Shown here piece by piece: positions 45,243-52,923 of a stretch of 64,000 nt of DNA (position 1 is its first letter; each line of letters starts with the position of its first letter). A program made the position numbers and the translations under genes. The notes below the pieces were generated by a model that searched no databases, was not told the DNA's origin, and saw only the letters and a program-made list of their open reading frames with translations. The stretch comes from Gluconacetobacter asukensis (GTDB taxonomy: Bacteria > Pseudomonadota > Alphaproteobacteria > Acetobacterales > Acetobacteraceae): assembly GCF_014174375.1 (NCBI RefSeq), contig NZ_JABEQE010000017.1, positions 1 through 64,000 on the forward strand, in the 5' to 3' direction.

Positions 45243-47018
45243 ATGAATTACAAAAGGCCAAAGGCCGATGTGGTCATCATTGGGCTCGGCTGGTCCGGCT
45301 CCACGATGGCCGAGGAGCTGACCCGCGCGGGGCTGAATGTCGTCGCGATCGAGCGCGGTGCGTGGCGCGATACCACCACCAACTTTCCCACGACGCGCGA
45401 TCCCGATGAACTCAGCGGATCGGTACGCAAGGACATTCTCCAGGCGCCGGTCACCGAAACCTATACGGTGCGCAACAAGGCCGACCAGACCGCCCTGCCC
45501 CTGCGCAAATACAACAATCTGACGCTGGGCAACAATGTCGGTGGCGCGGGAACGCACTGGGCCGGCGCAAGCTGGCGCTGGCAGGCGTTCGACCACCAGC
45601 CCTATAGCCGCGTCATGGAACGGTATGGCGCCAAGCAACTGGTCGATGGGCTCATCCTCCAGGATTGGGGCATCACCTATGACGATCTCGAACCCTTCTA
45701 CGACCGTTTCGAGAAGATCGCGGGAACCTCCGGCACGGCGGGCGTAATCAACGGCGTCAAGCAACCAGGCGGCAATCCGTTCGAGGGATCGCGCACCAGC
45801 CCCTATCCCACACCCGCCCTGGAACGCACACGCGCCAACCTGCTGTTCGCGGAAGCCGCGACCCGACTGGGCTACCATCCGTTCCCCGTCCCTTCGGCGA
45901 TGATCGGCGCCCCCTATACCAACGCGCTGGGCCTCAATCTGGCGCCTTGCACCTATTGCGGCTACTGCCAGCTCTACGGATGTGGCAACTGGTCGAAATC
46001 CAGCCCCAATATCTGCATCCTGCCAGTCCTGATGCAGCGCCCGAACTTCACGGTCGTCACGGAATCGGAAGTGATCCGCATCAACACCACACCCGACAAG
46101 AAGATGGCGACCGGCGTAACCTTCGTCGATTCGAACGGCAATATCGGCGAGCAGCCGGCCGATATCGTCATCACCGCCACGTTCACGCTCGACAATACCC
46201 GCCTGCTCCTGCTGTCGGGCATCAGCACGCCCTATGATTTCGCGTCGGGCCAGGGCGTCGTCGGGCGCGCCTTCACCTTCCAGACCCTGTCGTGGGGCTT
46301 CATGTTCTTCGAGAACGAGTATCTGAACCCGTTCATGAACACCGGCGCCCTGGCGACACAGATCGACGATTTCAACGGCGATAATTTCGACCATACGGGT
46401 CTGGGCTTCATCGGCGGCGCCGGCATCCAGTCGCTATGCAACCAGGGCCTGCCGATCGGCATGGCCGGGCTGGTACCCGAAGGCAGCCCGCAATGGGGAA
46501 AGGGATGGAAGCAGGCCTTCCAGAAAGGCTACCAGAATTACGCGCAGATCCAGGGCCAGGGCACGAACTTCGCCCACCGCGAGCAGTTCATGGATCTCGA
46601 CCCGACCTACAAGGACCGTTTCGGCCAGCCACTGCTGCGCATCACCTTCGATTATAACGAGAACGATCGCCGCTCCGGCCGTTTCGTCCGCGACAAGTGC
46701 ATCGAGATCGCCAAGGAGATGGGCGCCAAGCAGGTCTGGGGCGATTCCTTCCCCGATCAACCCTACTCCGGCTACAGGCCGTGGGATTCGTCGCATGTCC
46801 AGGGCGGCGTCGTCATGGGCGAGGACCCGAAAACCAGCGTCCAGAACCGCTATCAGCAGAACTGGGATATTCCCAACCTGTTCGTGATCGGGGCGTCCTC
46901 CTTCCCGAACAATGCCGGATACAACCCGACGATCGCGGTAGGTGCGACCACCTTGTGGACCGCAAAGGCAATCAAGGATCTGTACCTCAAGAACCCCGGC
47001 CCGCTGGTGAGGTTGTGA
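45243..47018 (+). CDS. GMC-family FAD-dependent dehydrogenase, large subunit of a periplasmic sugar/polyol dehydrogenase
   Basis: This 591-residue flavoprotein binds FAD with GLGWSG (residues 14-19). It carries GGAGTHWAGASWRWQ and a cysteine-rich PCTYCGYCQLYGCG segment near residue 240, suggestive of an electron-transfer cluster as described for related dehydrogenases. The C-terminal GYNPTIAVGATTLWTA holds the substrate-side region. It has no signal peptide, consistent with export alongside the small Tat subunit. Electrons should pass to the three-heme cytochrome encoded 3 bp downstream, then to ubiquinone. Substrates in the family are gluconate, 2-ketogluconate, sorbitol, glucose or fructose; the specific one is not readable. 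Confidence 0.93.
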   Translation: MNYKRPKADVVIIGLGWSGSTMAEELTRAGLNVVAIERGAWRDTTTNFPTTRDPDELSGSVRKDILQAPVTETYTVRNKADQTALPLRKYNNLTLGNNVGGAGTHWAGASWRWQAFDHQPYSRVMERYGAKQLVDGLILQDWGITYDDLEPFYDRFEKIAGTSGTAGVINGVKQPGGNPFEGSRTSPYPTPALERTRANLLFAEAATRLGYHPFPVPSAMIGAPYTNALGLNLAPCTYCGYCQLYGCGNWSKSSPNICILPVLMQRPNFTVVTESEVIRINTTPDKKMATGVTFVDSNGNIGEQPADIVITATFTLDNTRLLLLSGISTPYDFASGQGVVGRAFTFQTLSWGFMFFENEYLNPFMNTGALATQIDDFNGDNFDHTGLGFIGGAGIQSLCNQGLPIGMAGLVPEGSPQWGKGWKQAFQKGYQNYAQIQGQGTNFAHREQFMDLDPTYKDRFGQPLLRITFDYNENDRRSGRFVRDKCIEIAKEMGAKQVWGDSFPDQPYSGYRPWDSSHVQGGVVMGEDPKTSVQNRYQQNWDIPNLFVIGASSFPNNAGYNPTIAVGATTLWTAKAIKDLYLKNPGPLVRL

Positions 47019-47020
47019 TC

Positions 47021-48289
47021 ATGGCGAGATATTTGCTCCGCAGCACGCTGCGTTCCTGTATCCGCGGTGGCGTTGCGCTGTCCGTGGCAGCCCTGTTCGC
47101 ACACGGCGCACAGGCGCAGGACGCGCCCGCCGATACGCGGATCGACCATGGCCGCTATCTCGCGATCGCCGGCGATTGCGTCGCCTGCCATACGGCCCCC
47201 GGCGGCAAGCCGTTCGCCGGCGGGCTGGACCTGAACACGCCCTTCGGCACCATCACGGCGAGCAACATCACCTCGGACACGGCGTCGGGCATAGGGTCGT
47301 GGAGCTTGCAGCAATTCGATGCCGCGGTCCGGCACGGCAAGGGCCCGAACGGGCACCTCTATCCCGCCATGCCCTATACTGCCTACGCCAAGATGACCGA
47401 CGCCGACCTGGCGGATCTCTGGGCGTATATCCGGACCATTCCGCCGGTCAGCCAGAAGGTGGTCGAGAACAAGCTCCCGTTCCCCTACAATATCCGCTCA
47501 GCCATGATCGTCTGGAACGCCCTGTTCTTCGACAGCACGCCCTTCAGGCCGGATTCCGCGAAGAGCGACGCCGTCAATCGCGGTGCCTACCTGGTCGAGG
47601 CGCTGGCCCATTGCGGCATCTGCCATACGCCCAAGAACGCGCTCGGCGGTGATAGTGCGGCGACCTATCAGGGGACATCCCTGCAAGGCTGGCACGCGCC
47701 CGACCTGACCAACAACGACCATACCGGCCTGGGCAAATGGAGCGCGGAGGACATCGTCACCTACCTGCGGAGCGGCACCAACCGCTATACGGCCTCCTCG
47801 GGGTCGATGACCGAAGTGATCGTGAATTCCACCCAGCATCTCACCGACGCCGACCTGCACGCCATCGCCGCCTATTTCAAGGCCCTGCCGGCACGGACGG
47901 TCGAGGCTCCCCCGCCGCTTCCCGCCAACAACGCGCAGGTGGAGGCCGGCCGGCGCGAATTTGTCGTGCAGTGCAGCGCCTGCCACACCAGCAGCGGCCA
48001 GGGCGTGACGAACATGATTCCGTCGCTTCAGAGCAATCCGGCGATCAACGCGCGAAGCCCGGATAGTCTGCTGAATATCCTGCTCGCAGGCACCACTGGC
48101 CCCGCGACCGCCGCGAACCCCACGGGCGCCGCAATGCCCGGCTTCGCCTGGAAATTGCAGGATGATCAAATCGCCGATGTTCTGACTTACATCCGCAACA
48201 GCCAGGGCAATGCCGCGGCGGCCGTCTCGGCCGCCGATGTGGCAAAGGCCCGCAAGGCGCTCGGCGCCCAGCAGGTCGTCTGGCACTGA
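47021..48289 (+). CDS. Three-heme cytochrome c subunit of the membrane dehydrogenase
   Basis: This 422-residue protein has a Sec signal (cleavage near HGAQAQ, residue 33). It has three CxxCH heme sites at residues 53-57 (CVACH), 198-202 (CGICH) and 318-322 (CSACH), with Met/Pro-rich axial loops between. This layout is that of the cytochrome subunits of alcohol, gluconate and sorbitol dehydrogenases in acetic acid bacteria. It begins 2 bp after the flavoprotein stop and ends just before a strong hairpin, so it closes the operon. Confidence 0.94.
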   Translation: MARYLLRSTLRSCIRGGVALSVAALFAHGAQAQDAPADTRIDHGRYLAIAGDCVACHTAPGGKPFAGGLDLNTPFGTITASNITSDTASGIGSWSLQQFDAAVRHGKGPNGHLYPAMPYTAYAKMTDADLADLWAYIRTIPPVSQKVVENKLPFPYNIRSAMIVWNALFFDSTPFRPDSAKSDAVNRGAYLVEALAHCGICHTPKNALGGDSAATYQGTSLQGWHAPDLTNNDHTGLGKWSAEDIVTYLRSGTNRYTASSGSMTEVIVNSTQHLTDADLHAIAAYFKALPARTVEAPPPLPANNAQVEAGRREFVVQCSACHTSSGQGVTNMIPSLQSNPAINARSPDSLLNILLAGTTGPATAANPTGAAMPGFAWKLQDDQIADVLTYIRNSQGNAAAAVSAADVAKARKALGAQQVVWH

Positions 48290-48581
48290 CGATTGTTCCG
48301 GCCGCTGCTCCCGAAGAGTCAGGGGCAGCGGCCGTCGTCGGCTTGTCCCCCTGACAGGATCATGAAAACATGTTCTCGAAGATGATTTCCTGTTTGGGCA
48401 TGGTTCCGCCGGTAGAATGCCGCGATTGATGAAAAGTTCGAACGGCTGGGCCACGGTCGCGGCCATGTTGCCCATCCACCCCGCCGCCACAGGGTGGCCT
48501 CGGCCGAGCGTTCGTCCCACAACTGGCGCCGCGCCTGTTCCAGCGCCAGCGTCTTGACGGTACGGATGCCCGACCGGCCGC
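48290..48581. other. Spacer between cytochrome gene and IS110 remnant
   Basis: These 292 bp hold the terminator at 48299-48334 and then sequence of uncertain origin. Its last part may be a decayed upstream portion of the IS110 element. I see no supportable gene. Confidence 0.4.
48299..48334 (+). terminator. Strong hairpin ending the dehydrogenase operon
   Basis: CGGCCGCTGC at 48299-48308 pairs perfectly with 48325-48334. Three further inner pairs (one G-T) extend the stem to 13 bp, around a 10-base loop. It starts 10 bp after the cytochrome stop. The following bases are only moderately T-rich (GTCGTCGGCTTGTC), so it may be aided by Rho. Confidence 0.65.
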
Positions 48582-48755
48582 ATGAAGCCGAACACCACCA
48601 TGCGCTTCAACCCTGATCTCAAATCCCGCTACGATGCCCTCGTCATACGCGCAAAACACGCCAAGATCGCCATCACCGCTATCATGCGCAGGCTCGTCGT
48701 CATCGCAAACGCGCTCCTCCGCGACAACCGAATCTGGGCACAAAAAGCCGCTTGA
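48582..48755 (+). pseudogene. IS110-family transposase, C-terminal remnant
   Basis: The frame from 48582 encodes about 57 residues: MKPNTTMRFNPDLKSRYDAL, then a stretch ending with NALLRDNRIW, and stops at 48753-48755. It is homologous to the fragment at 3-95 but differs at many bases, so the two derive from related, not identical, elements. The DEDD catalytic part is absent upstream, so this is a decayed or truncated copy. The prolyl oligopeptidase stop lies 30 bp beyond. Confidence 0.75.
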
Positions 48756-48769
48756 TCACAACGGATACT
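48743..48769 (+). repeat. 27-bp direct repeat, IS110 3' end (copy 2)
   Basis: Identical to 83-109 in the same orientation. It spans the end of the transposase gene and its downstream flank, and marks the boundary between the sugar-acid region and the peptidase/arabinosidase region. Confidence 0.8.
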
Positions 48770-48783
48770 TGTCTTGGCGGGCG

Positions 48784-51141
48784 CTATTCTTCATGACGGT
48801 TTGTCCGGTCGGTCTCGGAGAGGCGATTCCAGTCCGGCTCCCGGCCATCCTGCAAGGTCCGGACGAAGAATCCGAACTCCCGGCGCTCCGCATAGCCGAT
48901 CGGCCCCTCCGAGCGCCCCGTCGCATGGCCGCCGCCGGGGACGACCAGAAGCTCGAAGTTCTTGTTCGCGCGAATGAGCGCGCTGGCGACCTGGAACGTC
49001 GAGGACGGATCGACATTGGCATCCTGCTCGCCGACGATCATCAGCAGGCGCCCCTGAAGGCGGCCTGCATTCTCGACGCCCGAGGCACGGACGTAGCTTT
49101 CGTCCACCGGCCATCCGAGCCACTGCTCGTTCCAGTCGATCTTGTCCATACGATTGTCGTAGCAGCCGGCGAATGCGACCGCCGCTTTGTAGAACTCGGG
49201 ATGGAACAGCAGGGCATTCAAGGCGCTCTGCCCACCGGCAGAACCTCCGTAGATGCCCACGCGCGTGATGTCGTAGGACGGATCGCGCGCGGCCATGGCA
49301 CGGTGCCAGAGGATCCGGTCCGGGAAGCCGGAGTCTGCGAGATTCTTCCAGGCCACGTCATGGAAGGCCCGCGACCGGTTCGCCGTTCCCATGCCGTCGA
49401 TCTGCACGACGATGAAGCCGAGATCGGCGAGCGCCTGCATGCCGATGACCTTGTCGCCGCCGGAATGGTAGCCGAACGGCCAGAAATCCTTGGGGACAAA
49501 GCTGTCATGGGGGCCGGCATAGATGTTCTCGACCACGGGATATTTCCGGGCTGGATCGTAATCGCGGGGCCGGACGACGAGCCCCCAGATATCGGTCGTC
49601 CCGTCCCGGCCCTTGGCATGGAAGACCTCCGGCGGCCGGAACCCGGTGGCGCGCAGTCCGGTATCGTCGCCGGTCTCCACGGAGCCAACGACATGACCGT
49701 CCTCGGCGCTCCGCAGCATGCTCCGCGAAGCGAGATCGACCCGCGAATAGGTATCGGCCAGAAGGGCGCCGTCGGGCGAGATCGCCGCGTGGTGATTGGC
49801 CGTCTCGGGTGTCAACGCCGTCAGGTGGGAACCGTCGAAGCCGATCCTGTAGTAGTGGACGAAGTAGGGATCCTCGCCCGGCGTCATGCCGCTGGCGCCG
49901 AACCAGATCTCCCTCTTCCGGTCGTCGACCCGCAGGACCTCACGGACCACCCATGGACCTTTCGTGATCTGGCGCTCGATATGCCCGGTCGTCATGTCGA
50001 ACAGGTAGAGATGGCGCCATCCGTCGCGTTCGGACACCCAGATGAGTTCCCTGCCCTCGTTGCCGACCACATGTTCATATAGCCGCCCGGCATCGACGAA
50101 CGTTCGCGCGCGTTCATCCGCCGCGAGGTGGGCACGCCCTGTTTCCACCTCGACGGAGATGAAGCCAGCGCGCTGATAGCCGCGCTGGACAAACGGGAAC
50201 ATCAGGAACTTCCCGTCCCGGCTCCATCCCACGTCTCCGTTCCGAAGAGGATAGGCGTCAGCGAAGTCGTCGGTGCGAATATCGCGGCCCCGACCCGACG
50301 CGACGTCGAAGAGAACGGGCTGCTCGGAATCGATGATGTCGCCGGGTTTCGGGTAGAGCTGCGTATGGATACGTGGCTGCCCCCCGTCGCGGGGAGCGGC
50401 CTCGACGCGCGTGACATAGCGGGCAAAGCCCGGGCGGACACGAAGGACGGCGAGATGGCGCGAATCCGGCGACCAGACGATGGATTCCGGATCGTAGAAA
50501 TCGCTCGCGGTACCGTCGAGGCTGAGGCGCGTCTCCGCTCCGCCGGCCTTCGCACGGACCACGACGTTATCGGCGCGGACGAACGCTTCCCAGGTTCCGT
50601 CGGGAGACGGAACGGGCGTGTTCCTCGCCGGCACGCGCAGATCCCGCACGGCATCGAAACCGCGCGGCCGCAGGCCGGTCTGTACGGGCCCGCAGGCATC
50701 GTCCTGCAACCCGCACGACCAGTCCTCGTCGTGGATCATGAACTCCAGATGCCGTGGATTGCCGCGGATCGTGAAGCTATCGAACGGGAGGTCCCGGCCC
50801 GTCACCCGCTCGCCCGTCGCGCGGCCCAGCGCGGCGGCGATGCGCTTCGCATCGAAAGCCGGGGCCTTGCGGAGCGTCGCGCGGTCCATCGCGACGAAGG
50901 CAAAGCCTTCCTGGACCGTCTTGCGGTAATAGAGCGTCTTCCCGTCGTCGCTCCACCGCGCCGGAAAGGGAACGTCGCGCGTCAGGTGGCTCCAGTCCCC
51001 GCGCAGGGCAAGAGAACGCTGGTAATCGGCCGCGACGGGCGGAGCCGCGACCCCCCGGGAAGGCATCGCCCCCGCGACGATGCCGGGAAGCAGGCTGACC
51101 AGAATCGCGCCGATCCGTCGCTTTATGACAGGCACCCTCAT
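48784..51141 (-). CDS. S9 prolyl oligopeptidase / dipeptidyl peptidase IV-like, secreted
   Basis: This 785-residue serine peptidase has a signal peptide (about residues 1-32, ending RGVAA). The N-terminal beta-propeller of the DPP IV type covers about 60-530 (SPDGTWEAFVRADN, WSPDSRHLAVLRV). The C-terminal alpha/beta hydrolase carries S634 (GIYGGSAGG), D707 (GEQDANVD) and H739 (GGGHATG). The family cleaves after proline or alanine near the N-terminus of peptides. It is the last gene of a four-gene operon with two M24 peptidases and a GH127 arabinosidase, 24 bp after the second M24 gene, implying proline-rich glycopeptides as substrate. Confidence 0.93.
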   Translation of the reverse strand: MRVPVIKRRIGAILVSLLPGIVAGAMPSRGVAAPPVAADYQRSLALRGDWSHLTRDVPFPARWSDDGKTLYYRKTVQEGFAFVAMDRATLRKAPAFDAKRIAAALGRATGERVTGRDLPFDSFTIRGNPRHLEFMIHDEDWSCGLQDDACGPVQTGLRPRGFDAVRDLRVPARNTPVPSPDGTWEAFVRADNVVVRAKAGGAETRLSLDGTASDFYDPESIVWSPDSRHLAVLRVRPGFARYVTRVEAAPRDGGQPRIHTQLYPKPGDIIDSEQPVLFDVASGRGRDIRTDDFADAYPLRNGDVGWSRDGKFLMFPFVQRGYQRAGFISVEVETGRAHLAADERARTFVDAGRLYEHVVGNEGRELIWVSERDGWRHLYLFDMTTGHIERQITKGPWVVREVLRVDDRKREIWFGASGMTPGEDPYFVHYYRIGFDGSHLTALTPETANHHAAISPDGALLADTYSRVDLASRSMLRSAEDGHVVGSVETGDDTGLRATGFRPPEVFHAKGRDGTTDIWGLVVRPRDYDPARKYPVVENIYAGPHDSFVPKDFWPFGYHSGGDKVIGMQALADLGFIVVQIDGMGTANRSRAFHDVAWKNLADSGFPDRILWHRAMAARDPSYDITRVGIYGGSAGGQSALNALLFHPEFYKAAVAFAGCYDNRMDKIDWNEQWLGWPVDESYVRASGVENAGRLQGRLLMIVGEQDANVDPSSTFQVASALIRANKNFELLVVPGGGHATGRSEGPIGYAERREFGFFVRTLQDGREPDWNRLSETDRTNRHEE

Positions 51142-51165
51142 TCTCCGCAGGCAGGAAGGAACAGC

Positions 51166-52923
51166 TCAGATCGGGCGGCACGCCGCCCCAAGCCAGGCGG
51201 CATCGTCCGGCGGCAGAAGTGGACCGATCTCGTCGAGGACGCAGGCATGATAGGCATCCAGCCAGCGTCGCTCCCCCTCGTCCAGAAGTCCGACCCGCAG
51301 GGCGGAGCGGTCGATGGGCGCGCGGGTCAGCGTATCGAAGCGGCAGAACGCGCCGTCCCCGCCGCCGACGGCCAAGAGGGTCTCCATGGCATTCTCAAGC
51401 CGCATGCCGTGCGATCCCGGCGCGTAGTAGCCGGGCTCGTTGGTCAAGACCATGCCCGCTTCGATGGAGTCGAGGACCGGCCGCCGGGTGAAACCGAGCG
51501 GCCATTCATGGACACTGAGATAGCTGCCGAGGCCGTGCCCCGCGCCATGGTCGAAATCCAGCCCAACCTCCCAGAGCGCCTCGCGCGCAAGCGGATCGAG
51601 CCGATATCCGGGCGTCCCGGCGGGGAACACGGCGCGACTGAGCCGGATCAGCCCCTTCAGCACGCGCGTATACTGGTCCCGCCATGCCTCCGGCGGCGGC
51701 GCCGCGCCGACCCAGACCGTCCGCGTCACGTCCGTCGTGCCACAGCGATACTGGCCGCCGCTGTCGACAAGAAGGAACGAGCCCGCCTCGATCCGCCGGT
51801 CGGCGCGCCCGTCCGGCAGATAATGCATGATCGCGGCATTCGGACCGGAGGCGACGATGGAGGGGAAGCTCGCACCCGCGCATTCCGGCGACGCGCGTCG
51901 CAGCGCAAGGAGATGGGCGGCGGCCGCGCTTTCCGTCTCCCCGATCCCGTGCCGGTCGAGCCATGCGAGGAAACGACAGAGCGCCACGCCGTCGAGGCGA
52001 TGCGCCTGCCGCATCCCAATGCGTTCAGCCTGCGTCTTGATCGCGCGGGGACGTAGACACGGGTCCGTCCCTTCCCGAAGCGTCGCGCCGGACGCGCTCA
52101 GGATTTCGGCGAACCAGACCGGGACGCGCTGCGGATCGAGCCGGACCACGAGGCCGCCGCACGCGCGAAGGACGCCCTCCATCGCGCCCGGCGGCACGAC
52201 GGTCACGGACGCCCCCAGATGCGCGCGGACCTCGTCGCTCACCCGGTCCGGCGCGACGAACAGGATCACCTGCCCATCCGCCCGCAGCAGAGCCTGAGCC
52301 CGGATGATGGGCAGGCACGGAAGATCGGTTCCGCGCAGATTCAACAGCCAGGCGACGCTCGTGGGGTCCCCCAGAACGACCGCGTCCTGACCCTCCGCGC
52401 GCAGACATGCCGCGATCTCGGCGATCTTGCTTGCCGTCGAGCGACCGGACAGCCGCTCGGGCTGGGTTTCCGCGACGCCCGCCGGTTCGTCCGGACGCTC
52501 CCGCCAGATCGCATCCACGGGGTTTCGGGGCAGCGGCACCATCGTCACGCCGGCTGCACGGAACATCGCCAGGTCCTGCCCGGCGGTCACGCGCGGATCG
52601 TATCCCACCCGCCGGTCCCCCGCGTGGCGGGCAAGCCATGCGCCGGGCGGTGTCTCGTATTGATGGCCGATGCGCCAGATCGCAGGGTCGATCTGCCCGC
52701 GCATCTGCTCCTGATAACGCCCGTCGGAAAAGACGATCGCTTCGTCCGGAAGGACGAGGGCGAAGCCGGCGCTTCCGCTGAAGCCCGTCAAAAAGGCGAG
52801 GCGTTCGGCGCTGGCGGGCACGTATTCGCCGAGATACTCGTCCCCGCGCGGGAGGAAGAATCCGTCCACGCCGAGACGCGCCAGTTCGCCGCGAAAGGCT
52901 TCGAGCCGCTGTGCCGGGGTCAT
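51166..52923 (-). CDS. Xaa-Pro aminopeptidase (M24B family, long form)
   Basis: This 585-residue metallopeptidase has N-terminal creatinase-like domains and a C-terminal pita-bread domain. The dinuclear metal ligands are D387, D398, H463, E496 and E510 (LLVDSGG, TTDVTRTVW, GHGLGSYLSVHE, TNEPGYY, MRLENAME). It removes an N-terminal residue preceding proline. No signal peptide is seen, so it acts in the cytosol. The ATG at 52923 overlaps the GH127 stop as ATGA. A longer open frame upstream lies inside GH127 and is not coding. Confidence 0.93.
   Translation of the reverse strand: MTPAQRLEAFRGELARLGVDGFFLPRGDEYLGEYVPASAERLAFLTGFSGSAGFALVLPDEAIVFSDGRYQEQMRGQIDPAIWRIGHQYETPPGAWLARHAGDRRVGYDPRVTAGQDLAMFRAAGVTMVPLPRNPVDAIWRERPDEPAGVAETQPERLSGRSTASKIAEIAACLRAEGQDAVVLGDPTSVAWLLNLRGTDLPCLPIIRAQALLRADGQVILFVAPDRVSDEVRAHLGASVTVVPPGAMEGVLRACGGLVVRLDPQRVPVWFAEILSASGATLREGTDPCLRPRAIKTQAERIGMRQAHRLDGVALCRFLAWLDRHGIGETESAAAAHLLALRRASPECAGASFPSIVASGPNAAIMHYLPDGRADRRIEAGSFLLVDSGGQYRCGTTDVTRTVWVGAAPPPEAWRDQYTRVLKGLIRLSRAVFPAGTPGYRLDPLAREALWEVGLDFDHGAGHGLGSYLSVHEWPLGFTRRPVLDSIEAGMVLTNEPGYYAPGSHGMRLENAMETLLAVGGGDGAFCRFDTLTRAPIDRSALRVGLLDEGERRWLDAYHACVLDEIGPLLPPDDAAWLGAACRPI

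Noticed and set aside
45240-46394. Minus-strand open frame opposite the GMC dehydrogenase
   Set aside because: It is antisense to a gene with intact FAD motifs and shows no recognisable protein features.
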